Below are positions 24,621 to 33,079 of a stretch of DNA of 64,000 nucleotides, in pieces (positions within the stretch are counted from its first letter, which is position 1; every line of letters starts with the position of its first letter). The notes beneath the pieces were generated by a model. That model did not search any database. It saw only the letters and a program-made list of their open reading frames with translations, and was not told the origin of the DNA. Source of the DNA: Alloalcanivorax balearicus MACL04 (GTDB lineage: Bacteria > Pseudomonadota > Gammaproteobacteria > Pseudomonadales > Alcanivoracaceae); assembly GCF_025532145.1 (NCBI RefSeq), contig NZ_ARXS01000017.1:43834-107833 (forward strand), given 5' to 3'. Position numbers and translations under genes: made by a program.

Positions 24621-25285
24621 CGGGGCAATCCGGTGAAGACGTAGCCTTGCCCGCGCCGGGTCTGGATCACCGGAGCCCCGAGCTTGCGCCGTACGCGATT
24701 GATATGGACTTCCAGCACGTTGCTGTCCCGCTCGCTCTCACCGTCATAAAGATGATCGGCCAATTGCATCCGCGACAGCAGTTTGCCGGCGTTCAGCATG
24801 AAATAACGCAGCAACCGGAATTCCGCGCCGGTCAGCGCTATTTCGTTGCCTTCCAGCCAGGCGCTTTGCCGCTCCTCGTCCAGTTCCACGCCGCCCACGT
24901 TCAGGCAGGCCTGGTTGGCGCTGCCATGGCTACGGCGCAGCACCGCCTGCACTCGCAACAGCAACTCCTCGGGATGGAACGGCTTGGTCAGATAATCATC
25001 GGCGCCGGCGCGCAGACCATCCACCCGCTCCGCCCAGCTGTCCCGGGCGGTGAGGATCAGCACCGGCACCGTGACGCCTTCCCCGCGCCATTGTTTCAAC
25101 ACGTCCAGGCCACCCAGGCCGGGCAGCCCCAGATCCAGAATCACCAGGTCATAAGGGTCATCATGTACGCGCACCAGAGCGTCACGGCCATCCGCCAGCC
25201 AGTCCACCGCGTAACCGTGATCACGCAACAACGGATTGAGCTGGTCGGCCAGGGCCACGTTGTCTTCCACCAATAGCAGGCGCAT
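24617..25285 (-). CDS. OmpR-family response regulator, BqsR/CarR-like
   Basis: Regulator of 222 residues. The receiver domain has VEDN, phospho-acceptor Asp51 ([10 protein letters not shown]) and LTKPF; the C-terminal winged helix ends [25 protein letters not shown]. It overlaps the preceding PepSY gene by one base (TGATG) and the kinase by four. A near-perfect match to the BqsR recognition sequence upstream of this operon (25989-26004) supports autoregulation and the BqsR-like identity. Targets in Pseudomonas include cation-stress genes. Confidence 0.92.
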   Translation of the reverse strand: MRLLLVEDNVALADQLNPLLRDHGYAVDWLADGRDALVRVHDDPYDLVILDLGLPGLGGLDVLKQWRGEGVTVPVLILTARDSWAERVDGLRAGADDYLTKPFHPEELLLRVQAVLRRSHGSANQACLNVGGVELDEERQSAWLEGNEIALTGAEFRLLRYFMLNAGKLLSRMQLADHLYDGESERDSNVLEVHINRVRRKLGAPVIQTRRGQGYVFTGLPR

Positions 25286-25593
25286 CAGTCGTCCACGTCG
25301 TCCTTGAGAATGTTGCCGGTACGGGCGTCGAGCTCCAGTTCCCGCACCACACCATCCGGGGTCAGCAACTCGATCTCGTAAATCAGATGACCGTCCTCGC
25401 GCTCCAGTTCCGCCTCCAGCAATTGTCCGCCGGGGTACTGGCGCAGCGCTTCCGTCAGAATCTGTTCAAACGGCCGGATGCGGCCCTCTTGCCGCAGGCG
25501 CAAGGCTTCATCGTGCCCCACGTCCAGCGCCGGCACCGAACCGCTCAAGACCAACAGGGCGGCGGTTGCCGCCCTGCGGAGGGGTAAAGACAT
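25285..25593 (-). CDS. PepSY-domain periplasmic protein (second)
   Basis: Small secreted protein of 102 residues: signal peptide ([16 protein letters not shown]), then a single PepSY domain ([26 protein letters not shown] ... [34 protein letters not shown]). Start and stop overlap its neighbours by one base each, so translation is coupled. In Pseudomonas the equivalent genes sit before bqsRS and are strongly induced by the system. It could bind cations through its acidic tail (inference). Confidence 0.85.
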   Translation of the reverse strand: MSLPLRRAATAALLVLSGSVPALDVGHDEALRLRQEGRIRPFEQILTEALRQYPGGQLLEAELEREDGHLIYEIELLTPDGVVRELELDARTGNILKDDVDD

Positions 25594-25907
25594 TAGTCGT
25601 CCCGTTCGTTACGAATCACTTCACCGTTAGCGGCGTTCAGTTCAACGTCCCACTGTACGTTGTCCTGGTCCCGCAGCTCCACTTTGTAGACATAACCGCC
25701 AAACTCCTTCTCCAACTCGGTTTCCTCGATCTTGGCGTTGGGATGTTGGGCCTGGGCGGCTTTGTTCAGTTCCTCGAAGGACTTCACTTTGCCTTCCTGA
25801 ACCAGTTTCATTGCCTGGTCGGGACCCACATCGTCGGCGTAGGCGCCGGCGGTCAGGGTGGCGGTACCGAGAAACAGGGCGGTCAGAATCGCTTTCTTGG
25901 CTTGCAT
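25593..25907 (-). CDS. PepSY-domain periplasmic protein (first)
   Basis: Secreted protein of 104 residues, first gene of the operon. A signal peptide ends in AYADD and a PepSY domain follows (DQAMKLVQEGKVKSFEELNKAAQ ... FGGYVYKVELRDQDNVQWDVELNAANGEVIRNERDD). It is a paralogue of the next gene; both end in an acidic DD. An excellent SD (AAAGGAG) lies upstream of ATG 25907. It is controlled from a promoter region carrying a BqsR-box-like site. Confidence 0.87.
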   Translation of the reverse strand: MQAKKAILTALFLGTATLTAGAYADDVGPDQAMKLVQEGKVKSFEELNKAAQAQHPNAKIEETELEKEFGGYVYKVELRDQDNVQWDVELNAANGEVIRNERDD

Positions 25908-25988
25908 GGGGGTATCTCCTTTGAGTCACTTCCGTTGGGGTACGGGAATCACTTTATTCGTCACCGCTTAACCTTCCCTGAATGGAAT

Positions 25989-26004
25989 CTTAACTCATTG
26001 TTAA
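25989..26004 (-). promoter_or_regulatory. BqsR-box-like direct repeat
   Basis: On the minus strand the sequence reads TTAAC-N6-TTAAG, one base off the published Pseudomonas BqsR site TTAAG-N6-TTAAG. A third TTAAG half-site lies at 25967-25971, exactly 22 bases (two helical turns) further downstream. The sites lie 60-97 bases upstream of the first PepSY gene, where activation by the operon's own regulator would be expected. Confidence 0.7.
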
Positions 26005-26113
26005 GATCGTCAACCCCCTTTACCCTCTTGCAAAATCCGCCACATCCGGTCACTTTGAGCCTTTTCCGGCGGCCACGCCGCTGTCCAGACCGTCAAAGAA
26101 CAAGAGCGATTCC

Positions 26114-26974
26114 ATGCATACCGATCTTTCCGATTTGCTGCAACTGCTTGACCTCACCGAACTGGAACCCGATCTCTATCAAGGCGAAGGCCGCAATATC
26201 GTCGGTCCCCGCATCTTCGGTGGCCAGGTGCTCGGCCAGGCGCTGCGCGCGGCCTGCCAAAGCGTACCCGGCCGCACCGCTCATTCCTTGCAGAGCTATT
26301 TTCTACGCCCCGGAGACGCGCGGGATGCGATTATCTACCGGGTGGAACGGGTGCGCGACGGCCAGACCTTCTCCACCCGCCGGGTGGTCGCGGAACAACG
26401 CGGCCGGCCGATCTTCGACCTGTCGGCGTCCTTCACCCTGCCTGCGGAAGGCCCTTCACACCAATGCGACGCGCCGGTCCCCGAGGGCCCGGACGGTCTG
26501 CTCACCGAACAGGAACTGAACCGGCGCTATCTGGAGCATGAGGATATCTCGGAGAATTTCCGCAACGCCATGCTGAGAAGAAAGCCGCTGGAGATGCGGC
26601 CGGTGGTGAAACGCCATCCTTTGCGCCCGGAACCAGCGCCGCCATTGCGCCAGGTGTGGATGCGCGCGCCGGAAACACTGCCGGAGGATCCGGTGCTGCA
26701 CCAGTGCATTCTCGCCTACGTCAGTGATCACAGTCTGATGGGCACGGCAATGCTGCCCCATGGCCTGAGCTTCCTCACCCGTGACCATCAGATGGCGAGC
26801 CTGGACCATGCTCTGTGGTTCCATCGTCCGGTGAATATCAATGACTGGCTGTTCTACCAGAGCGACAGCCCCATCGCCACCGATGGCCGCGGCTTCAATC
26901 GCGGTCAGATTTTCAATCAGCGGGGGGAACTGGTGGCCTCGGTGGCCCAGGAAGGGTTGATGCGGAAGATGTGA
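26114..26974 (+). CDS. tesB: Acyl-CoA thioesterase II
   Basis: Hydrolyses medium- to long-chain acyl-CoA to free acid and CoA. The 286-residue protein has the double hot-dog layout of TesB (E. coli 286 residues). Visible motifs are the opening LLDLTELEPDLYQGEGR, IFGGQVLGQALRAA, HSLQSYFLRPGD, and in the second domain YVSDHSLMGTA with the catalytic Asp, SLDHALWFHRP and the terminal VASVAQEGLMR with the catalytic Gln. It is divergent from the PepSY operon and converges on the thiolase gene. It may return CoA during fatty-acid overload or supply free acids. Confidence 0.93.
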   Translation: MHTDLSDLLQLLDLTELEPDLYQGEGRNIVGPRIFGGQVLGQALRAACQSVPGRTAHSLQSYFLRPGDARDAIIYRVERVRDGQTFSTRRVVAEQRGRPIFDLSASFTLPAEGPSHQCDAPVPEGPDGLLTEQELNRRYLEHEDISENFRNAMLRRKPLEMRPVVKRHPLRPEPAPPLRQVWMRAPETLPEDPVLHQCILAYVSDHSLMGTAMLPHGLSFLTRDHQMASLDHALWFHRPVNINDWLFYQSDSPIATDGRGFNRGQIFNQRGELVASVAQEGLMRKM

Positions 26975-26981
26975 CGCGCCT

Positions 26982-27032
26982 GTCGCGGTCCTTTCCTGTT
27001 ATGGATAGGCTCCTTATGGAGAGGACCGCGAC
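26982..27032. terminator. Hairpin between convergent tesB and thiolase genes
   Basis: GTCGCGGTCCT (26982-26992) pairs with AGGACCGCGAC (27022-27032) over a 29-base interior that itself can fold. The core CGCGGTCCT/AGGACCGCG is identical to the stem at 20546-20580. Confidence 0.7.
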
Positions 27033-27043
27033 GTCTTTCCTTA

Positions 27044-28330
27044 TTACTTCTCGACGATCGCCACCACGCCCTGCCCACCGGCGGCGCAAATGGAGATCAG
27101 GCAACGGCCGGAGCCTTTCTGGTTCAGCAGCTTGGCGGCGTTGGCCAGAATCCGCCCGCCAGTGGCGGCGAACGGGTGGCCGGCGGCCAGTGAAGAGCCC
27201 TTCACGTTGAGTTTGTTACGGTCGATGCTGCCCAGCGGCTTGTCCAACCCGAGCCGCTCCTTGCAGAAGGTTTCGTCTTCCCAGGCTTTCAGAGTGCTCA
27301 GCACCTGGGAGGCAAAAGCCTCGTGGATTTCATAGAAATCGAAATCCTGCAGGGTCAGACCGGCGCGGGCCAACATGCGCGGTACCGCGTAAGCCGGCGC
27401 CAGTAGCAGCCCTTCTTTCTTGCCGACAAAATCCACCGCCGCCACTTCGCAGTGGGTGATGTACGCCTGCACCGGCAGACCGCGCTCCTCGGCCCACTGT
27501 TCGGAAGCCAGCAGCACCGCGGACGCTCCGTCGGTCAAGGGCGTGGAGTTGGCGGCGGTCATGGTGCCTTCCGGCCCGCCGAACACCGGCTTCAAGGTCG
27601 CCAGTTTTTCCAGGGTGGAATCGCCACGCATGTTATTGTCACGCTCCAGGCCCTTGAACGGCGTGATCAGGTCTTCCTGCCAACCTTCCTCATAGGATTT
27701 GGCCAGATTCTGGTGGGAGCGCCAAGCCAGCTCATCCTGATCCTCACGGCTGATGCCCCATTCGGCAGCGGTGATCGCCTGATGCTCGCCCATGGACAGG
27801 CCGGTACGCGGCTCGGCGTTCCGGGGAATGTCCGGCACGATCATTTTCGGGTTGAGCAGTTTCAGTGCCGCTTTGATTTTCTCGCCATTGGTCTTCGCCT
27901 TGTTGATGTTCATGAACACCTTGCGGGCGTCCTCGTTCACACCCAGCGGTGCGTCGGAGGTGGTGTCCACGCCACCGGCGATAGCGCTGTCGATTTGCCC
28001 CAGCGCAATCTTGTTGGCCGCCAGAATGGCGGCTTCCAGGCCGGTGCCACAGGCCTGCTGCAAGTCATAGGCCGGGGTTTCCGGCGCCAGACGGGACCCC
28101 AGCACGGACTCGCGCACCAGATTGAAATCCCGGGAGTGCTTCATCACCGCACCGGCGGCCACTTCGCCAACCCGCTCGCCCTGCAGCTTGAAGCGATCGA
28201 CCAGGCCGTTGAGGGCGGCGGTGAGCATGTCCTGGTTGCTTGCGCCGAAATACACCGTATTGGAACGGGCAAAGGGAATCCGGTTGCCCCCCACCACGGC
28301 CACCTTGCGAACCGCGTCGCCTGCCAGCAT
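27044..28330 (-). CDS. Thiolase (acetyl-CoA acyltransferase, FadI-like)
   Basis: Thiolase of 428 residues cleaving 3-ketoacyl-CoA or condensing acetyl-CoA. The catalytic set is complete: nucleophile Cys94 in QQACGTGLEAA, His385 in GHPFAATGGR and Cys415 in CAAGGQG. The length and the sequence RIPFARSNTVYFG resemble FadI more than FadA. ATG 28330 is set by GGAGG eight bases upstream; the frame is open further 5' but that part has no thiolase similarity. It is divergent from the FabG4-like reductase gene (222 bases between), an arrangement shared with actinobacteria and other gammaproteobacteria and suggesting joint regulation. Confidence 0.9.
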   Translation of the reverse strand: MLAGDAVRKVAVVGGNRIPFARSNTVYFGASNQDMLTAALNGLVDRFKLQGERVGEVAAGAVMKHSRDFNLVRESVLGSRLAPETPAYDLQQACGTGLEAAILAANKIALGQIDSAIAGGVDTTSDAPLGVNEDARKVFMNINKAKTNGEKIKAALKLLNPKMIVPDIPRNAEPRTGLSMGEHQAITAAEWGISREDQDELAWRSHQNLAKSYEEGWQEDLITPFKGLERDNNMRGDSTLEKLATLKPVFGGPEGTMTAANSTPLTDGASAVLLASEQWAEERGLPVQAYITHCEVAAVDFVGKKEGLLLAPAYAVPRMLARAGLTLQDFDFYEIHEAFASQVLSTLKAWEDETFCKERLGLDKPLGSIDRNKLNVKGSSLAAGHPFAATGGRILANAAKLLNQKGSGRCLISICAAGGQGVVAIVEK

Positions 28331-28551
28331 AGTCAAATCCTCCACAATGGCGTTTCCGCCAAGATTAACAGATGAGCGCAGTCTATCGTTCCGTTGACGC
28401 GCCTCATTGGCTACGGCGCCCCTGGCGTTTCCCAGGCGGGTCAATCCGCGTGTCACGGACGGGTGATTCAATACGCAGCCAACAGTGACCCGCAAGCGTG
28501 TTCCGCACCAAGGGTCGACATTCCGCACATCGCACGGCGAAGGACAGGATC

Positions 28552-29970
28552 ATGAACGATACCTATCAGACGATTGCCAACTCTTCCGTGGGCAAGGCCC
28601 TTTTCAACGCCATCAATCTGCCGATCCCGGTGATCCTGGAGCGCTGGCAGCCCGGCCAGGCGTCGTTCATCGATGGCCGCGTGCTGGTGGGTGCCGCCGA
28701 GGGCGGCAGCGCCATGGACACCATCCTGGCCACCCTGAAAACCGCTTCCGGTGCGCAACTGGCGGTACTGGCCAATAACGGCAACGCCAGCGAACTGCAA
28801 AAGCAGGCGGCCGCTGCTGGTGTCAACGCCGACAATTACACCGCCACCCGTGAAGACGATGCCCGCTTCAAAGGGTTGGTGTTCGACGCCACCGGCATCG
28901 AGAACCCGGATCAACTGAAAGCACTGTGGGCCTTTTTCCACCCGGTTATCAAGAAACTGGATAAATGCGCCCGGGTGCTGGTGATCGGCCGCACCCCGGA
29001 AACGCTGAGCGGTGCCGCCCGGGTCGCCCAACGGGGCCTGGAAGGCTTTACCCGTTCGGTCGGCAAGGAAATCAAACGCGGTGCCACGGTTCAGTTGATC
29101 TATGCCGAAGCCGGGGCCGAGAGCCAGCTCGCCGCGCCGCTGCAATTCTTCCTCTCACCGAAATCCGCCTATGTTTCCGGTCAGGTGGTGCGCGCCCGCC
29201 AGGCCGGCTTCGACGCCGAGAGCTTTGACTGGCAACGCCCGCTGGCCGGCAAGAAAGCACTGGTCACCGGTGGCTCCCGGGGCATCGGCGCCGCCATTGC
29301 CCGGGTCCTGGCCCGCGACGGCGCCGAGGTGATCGTGCTGGATATTCCGCCCATGGCGGAGGACCTGAACAAAGTGGCAGGTGAAATCGGTGGCCATACC
29401 CTGGAACTGGACATTACCAGCGACGAAGCGCCGGGGGTTATCGCCCGGACTGCCAAGGAGCACGGCGGACTGGATATTCTGGTGCACAACGCCGGGGTCA
29501 CCCGCGACAAGATGCTCGGCAATATGCCGGAAAACCTCTGGGACATGGTGCTGAATATCAATATCGCCAGCCAGTTGCGCATCAATGAACAATTACTGGC
29601 GGACGGCGCCATGGGCGAAGGCGGACGCATCGTCTCCATCAGTTCCATCGCCGGCATCGCCGGCAACACCGGCCAGACCAACTACGGCTGCTCCAAGGCG
29701 GCGGTGATCGGCATGGTGGACGCTTATCGCGAGGAATACGCGGACCAGGGCATCACCATCAACGCGGTGGCACCGGGTTTCATCGAAACGCAGATGACCG
29801 CGGCGATCCCGTTCACCATCCGCGAGGCCGGGCGGCGCATGAACGCCATGAATCAGGGCGGCCAGCCAGTGGATGTGGCGGAAACCATCGCCTTCTTCGC
29901 CAGCCCCGCCGCCCAGGGCCTGACCGGCAATGTGGTCCGCGTATGCGGGCAGATGATGCTCGGCGCCTGA
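28552..29970 (+). CDS. FabG4-like 3-oxoacyl reductase (long SDR)
   Basis: High-molecular-weight beta-ketoacyl reductase of 472 residues. The N-terminal 220 residues are a degenerate Rossmann domain typical of FabG4. The C-terminal half is an active SDR: TGGSRGIG at residues 239-246, NAGVTRDKML, SSIAGIAGN and the catalytic YGCSK (Tyr378, Lys382). Mycobacterial FabG4 uses NADH and acts on 3-oxoacyl-CoA or 3-oxoacyl-ACP. With the divergent thiolase and the MaoC-type hydratase at 36.6 kb this could form a second beta-oxidation or elongation route (inference). ATG 28552 follows AAGGACAGG. A terminator lies directly downstream. Confidence 0.88.
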   Translation: MNDTYQTIANSSVGKALFNAINLPIPVILERWQPGQASFIDGRVLVGAAEGGSAMDTILATLKTASGAQLAVLANNGNASELQKQAAAAGVNADNYTATREDDARFKGLVFDATGIENPDQLKALWAFFHPVIKKLDKCARVLVIGRTPETLSGAARVAQRGLEGFTRSVGKEIKRGATVQLIYAEAGAESQLAAPLQFFLSPKSAYVSGQVVRARQAGFDAESFDWQRPLAGKKALVTGGSRGIGAAIARVLARDGAEVIVLDIPPMAEDLNKVAGEIGGHTLELDITSDEAPGVIARTAKEHGGLDILVHNAGVTRDKMLGNMPENLWDMVLNINIASQLRINEQLLADGAMGEGGRIVSISSIAGIAGNTGQTNYGCSKAAVIGMVDAYREEYADQGITINAVAPGFIETQMTAAIPFTIREAGRRMNAMNQGGQPVDVAETIAFFASPAAQGLTGNVVRVCGQMMLGA

Positions 29971-29980
29971 TCCAATACCG

Positions 29981-30011
29981 GACCGGGGCTTCCCCGGTCT
30001 CTCCTCTTTTT
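29981..30011 (+). terminator. Intrinsic terminator after the FabG4-like gene
   Basis: GACCGGGG (29981-29988) and CCCCGGTC (29992-29999) form a perfect stem with a three-base loop, followed by TCTCCTCTTTTT. Confidence 0.85.
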
Positions 30012-30036
30012 ACCTGCCTTGGAGAGATACATTCGG

Positions 30037-30136
30037 AGGCCGCTGTAGGAGCGCAATCTGTCGGAGCCAGCCTGCTGGCGAATACGGCATCTGGTATTGG
30101 GGTATTCGCTTGCAGGCAAGCTCCCACAGCGGCTTC
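30037..30136. repeat. REP-type palindrome (copy 4, one arm diverged)
   Basis: The right arm is intact (starts ATTCGCTTGCAGGCAAGCTC, ends CAGCGGC; 30104-30133). The left arm keeps only GCCGCTGTAGGAGC (30039-30052) and a TGGCGAATA remnant. The 394-base gap 29971-30364 holds this repeat, the preceding terminator and the fxsA leader, with no other gene seen. Confidence 0.8.
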
Positions 30137-30364
30137 GTGGCCCCTTCTGTGCCAGCGGTCAATGTTGCTGGACAAGAGAACGCCTCGGCAGCGGTCGGAA
30201 TGATTCCTGAGCCTGCCGGTTACCTCGAAGCGGAGCCGCATTATGCCTTTGCGGGGTTGAATTTCCCGTCCTTACCGCCATCTCTTGGGACAGGTCGTCG
30301 TAGGCAAGGTTAAACCGTGCCGCGACACGTCTCCCGGCTGCGACGCCGTCACCAAGAGGTCCCC

Positions 30365-30916
30365 ATGACGTTTGGCCGCCTGTTTTTCGTGATTTTCGCC
30401 TTCGCCTTGCTGGAGGTATTGGTTCTGGCCGCAGTGGCCGATGTGATCGGCTGGCCGGTCACCATCATTCTGACGCTGGCCACCGCCATCATTGGTTCCT
30501 GGTTGTTCCGCAGCCAGGGTCTGCAAACCTGGACGCGCCTGAATCAGCGCATGCAATCCGGCGAGATGCCAGGCCAAGAGCTGGTGGAAGGTCTGCTGCT
30601 GTTGATCGGCGGCGCCTTGCTGATCACCCCCGGTTTCGTCAGCGATATTGTCGGTTTTGTCATGCTGCTGCCGTTCAGCCGCCACCGGCTCGCCGCCACG
30701 CTGGTACGCCGGGGCACCCTGCAAACCTTCGGCGGGCAACAGGGCTCGGCATTCTTCTATCAGAGCGGTACCTTCAACGGCGGCCCGTTCGGCCCCGGCG
30801 GCGCGCCTTTCGGCGCGGACCGCGATCCGGGCAACGGCGTGGTCATCGATGGCGAGGCGCGGGAAGAAGCGGAAAGTCGCGACCCGTTGGAGCATGACCC
30901 GAACCGGCGGAGCTAA
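30365..30916 (+). CDS. fxsA: FxsA family membrane protein
   Basis: Inner-membrane protein of 183 residues of the FxsA family, in E. coli known to suppress F exclusion of phage T7. Visible: an N-terminal segment FFVIFAFALLEVLVLAAVADVIGW, a second segment PVTIILTLATAIIGSWLFRSQG, the signature LLLLIGGALLITPGFVSDIVGF and a variable C-terminal tail rich in Gly and Phe. ATG 30365 is chosen because it starts right before the conserved GRLFFVIF. It overlaps the convergent gene by four bases. Confidence 0.88.
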   Translation: MTFGRLFFVIFAFALLEVLVLAAVADVIGWPVTIILTLATAIIGSWLFRSQGLQTWTRLNQRMQSGEMPGQELVEGLLLLIGGALLITPGFVSDIVGFVMLLPFSRHRLAATLVRRGTLQTFGGQQGSAFFYQSGTFNGGPFGPGGAPFGADRDPGNGVVIDGEAREEAESRDPLEHDPNRRS

Positions 30917-31845
30917 GAGCCGGTCTTCTTTAACCGGTAGAACAGATTGGGCTCGCTGACCAGGTAGAGATCCCCCTGGTCATCCATGGTCACCCCTTCC
31001 AGTTGCGGCGCGTCCCGTTGCATATCCTCATTAGCACGCAAAAAGGCCCGATAACTGACGTAGCGCCCCTCCCGGTCCAGTTCCACCAGGGAATGGGAGC
31101 GGTCGCTCAGTAACAGCAGGTGACCGGTCGCGCCGTGGTAAAACACATCCGAGAGATCCCGGTTGAACACCAGCCCGTCAATCCAGCCGGTCAGATCACG
31201 AATGTGCAGGGACAGCCCTTGCTCCAGACTGGCACCGAATCCTTCAATGGCGTAGAGCTTCCGCGGGCGGCTTTCCTTCACCACGAACAGCCGATCACCT
31301 TCGGCATCATAGGAAATGCCTTCAAACCCCTTGTTGCCATCTTCTTCCATGCCCAGGGATAACGACTGGATTCGCTGCTGGTCCACCGCCGCGCCGGGCT
31401 CCGGCATGGCAAACACACTGAAACGCTGGCGACGTTCGTCCACCACCACCACGCGGCCGTTACCCAGTGAGGCGATCCCCTCGATATCGCCGAACCCTTC
31501 CAGCCGATGGCGGTCCAGTACCTCGCCCTGGCGATCCAACTCCAGCATCACTGGCGGATCGTTGGTCACCGCCAGCAAGCGGTCCCGCTCCCGGTCATAG
31601 CTGATCGCGGACAGATTGCGGCTCACCCCGGCGACGGCCTTGCCTTCGATGACTACGTGATATTCCTCCAGCCGCAATCCCTGCCGCGGCCCCTCGATCC
31701 GTTCCTTCAGATGGAAAAACAGAGGTTCATACCAATGCTGCCAATACGCCACGCCGGCCAGTAACCCCATCACCAGCGCGCCACCGAGCCACCAGCGCGC
31801 TTTTGTGGAGCGCCGGGAACGACGATTGAAGGAAAGTTTCCCCAT
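30913..31845 (-). CDS. SdiA-regulated-domain protein (YjiK-like)
   Basis: Protein of 310 residues with one N-terminal membrane segment (WWLGGALVMGLLAGVAYWQHW) and a periplasmic beta-propeller-like domain of the SdiA-regulated family. Repeats such as NLSAISYDRERDRLLAVTNDPPVMLELD, GDIEGIASLGNGRVVVVDERRQ, GFEGISYDAEGDRLFVVKE and LEGVTMDDQGDLYLVSEPNLFYRL are the propeller blades. Function is unknown. It converges on fxsA with a four-base overlap. Confidence 0.82.
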   Translation of the reverse strand: MGKLSFNRRSRRSTKARWWLGGALVMGLLAGVAYWQHWYEPLFFHLKERIEGPRQGLRLEEYHVVIEGKAVAGVSRNLSAISYDRERDRLLAVTNDPPVMLELDRQGEVLDRHRLEGFGDIEGIASLGNGRVVVVDERRQRFSVFAMPEPGAAVDQQRIQSLSLGMEEDGNKGFEGISYDAEGDRLFVVKESRPRKLYAIEGFGASLEQGLSLHIRDLTGWIDGLVFNRDLSDVFYHGATGHLLLLSDRSHSLVELDREGRYVSYRAFLRANEDMQRDAPQLEGVTMDDQGDLYLVSEPNLFYRLKKTGS

Positions 31846-31948
31846 AAAACCCCACCCTCTTACTCATGCTGGAGTGCAAAACCGCACTCCCGTCAGGACA
31901 GGCTTAGAGAGGTGTTTTCGGGGATGGTTCCAGAGCGACGGCGCCTTA

Positions 31949-31970
31949 GAGCCTGTTCACGATCTTTACG
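31949..31970. repeat. Solo copy of MITE terminal repeat
   Basis: GAGCCTGTTCACGATCTTTA plus CG is identical to both ends of the element at 34231-34497 and is likewise preceded by TTA. No second end is visible nearby, so it is a remnant or a solo end. It lies 13 bases from the 3' end of the AraC gene. Confidence 0.8.
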
Positions 31971-31982
31971 CCGCCGCCCGCG

Positions 31983-33005
31983 TCAACCGCGAGCGGCGGC
32001 ATCCTCTTCGGCTTTCATCTTGCGGTATTCGATGGGCGTCATACCCACCCAGCGCTTGAAGGCCCGATAGAAAGTGGAAGGCTCCGAGAAACCGGTCAAA
32101 TAGACGATCTCGTCGATGGACTCGTCGGTACCGGCCAGCAATCGCTTGGCCAGTTTGCAGCGATAATCCGCCACCAGCTGGTTGAAGTTGGTGCCGGCAT
32201 CCGCCAGGCGGGTGCGCAGCTGACGCGCCTTGATGCCGAGACGTTCCGCCACTTCCTCCAGATTGGCATGTCCGGATTCCAGCAGCTCGGCGATCAGGCG
32301 ATTCACCTGAGCCACCAGATCCTGCTTTTCCAGCCGCGCCACCTGCTCACTGGCGAGCTGCTCGTGCAGGCGCAGCAATTCCGGCTCGTGATGAGCCGAC
32401 GGGAGGGCCATCAGGCGGGCATCGAAGTACACGCCAACCGAGTTCATCTCGAACTTCACCGGACAACCGAAGGCACGTTCGTACTCACTCGGATCCGCGT
32501 GGCGCTCATGGGCAAAGTGAATTTCCAGCGGCTCAAAGGCGCCATCGGTGACGAAGCGGAAGAATTTGATCACCCCCACCATCACGCATTCATTGAGATG
32601 GGCCAGGCGGCGGCCCCAGAACGGCTGGCGCAGGAAGGCACGGTCTCCCTCCTCTTCCATCAGCTCCGCCCGGGCGGCATCGGACAGCAAACGCTGATAA
32701 TTCAGCGCCCGCCGCAAGCCTTCCCCGAATGAGGGGCTGGAAAGAAACAGGTATTCCAGGACCTGACCTTTATAGACCGGCATGTGCTGGCCCAGGTGCA
32801 GACCGATGTGCGGATCCTTGGAGACCTTTTCCGCGGCCTGCCAGAACCATTCCTGGGCATCATGCGGCGTACGCAGGTCAGGCACCTGGAGAATGGCGCG
32901 GTCCACGCCCACTTCAGCAAGAACCGCGTCTGCATCAATGCCTGCGTTGACCATGGCCCGGTAGGCCATGCGCAACAACACGCCGGAGTCGGTAAGCTCT
33001 GCCAT
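31983..33005 (-). CDS. AraC-family transcriptional regulator (OruR-like)
   Basis: Regulator of 340 residues. The N-terminal 190 residues form the arabinose-binding-like domain of the OruR/ArgR-type group (PHIGLHLGQHMPVYKGQVLEYLFLSSPSFGEGLRRALNYQRLLSD), and the C-terminal AraC helix-turn-helix pair reads NLEEVAERLGIKARQLRTRLADAGTNFNQLVADYR and IDEIVYLTGFSEPSTFYRAFKRWVGMTPIEYRK. Members of this group regulate ornithine, polyhydroxyalkanoate, alkane or terpene-related genes in pseudomonads. It precedes and is co-oriented with nothing obvious downstream; the upstream neighbour, 74 bases away on the same strand, is the desaturase gene, so a role in lipid regulation is possible. Confidence 0.88.
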   Translation of the reverse strand: MAELTDSGVLLRMAYRAMVNAGIDADAVLAEVGVDRAILQVPDLRTPHDAQEWFWQAAEKVSKDPHIGLHLGQHMPVYKGQVLEYLFLSSPSFGEGLRRALNYQRLLSDAARAELMEEEGDRAFLRQPFWGRRLAHLNECVMVGVIKFFRFVTDGAFEPLEIHFAHERHADPSEYERAFGCPVKFEMNSVGVYFDARLMALPSAHHEPELLRLHEQLASEQVARLEKQDLVAQVNRLIAELLESGHANLEEVAERLGIKARQLRTRLADAGTNFNQLVADYRCKLAKRLLAGTDESIDEIVYLTGFSEPSTFYRAFKRWVGMTPIEYRKMKAEEDAAARG

Positions 33006-33079
33006 CCTTTCGCGACTTCCCCGAATTTTTTGGTATCAACGAGCGAGAGTAGCACATGCCCGGGGAGGCCGGAACAGCA

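Noticed and set aside
31872..31890. GGAGTGC...GCACTCC stem between the SdiA-type and AraC genes as terminator
   Set aside because: The stem is short and has no T-run on the minus strand; left unannotated as terminator.
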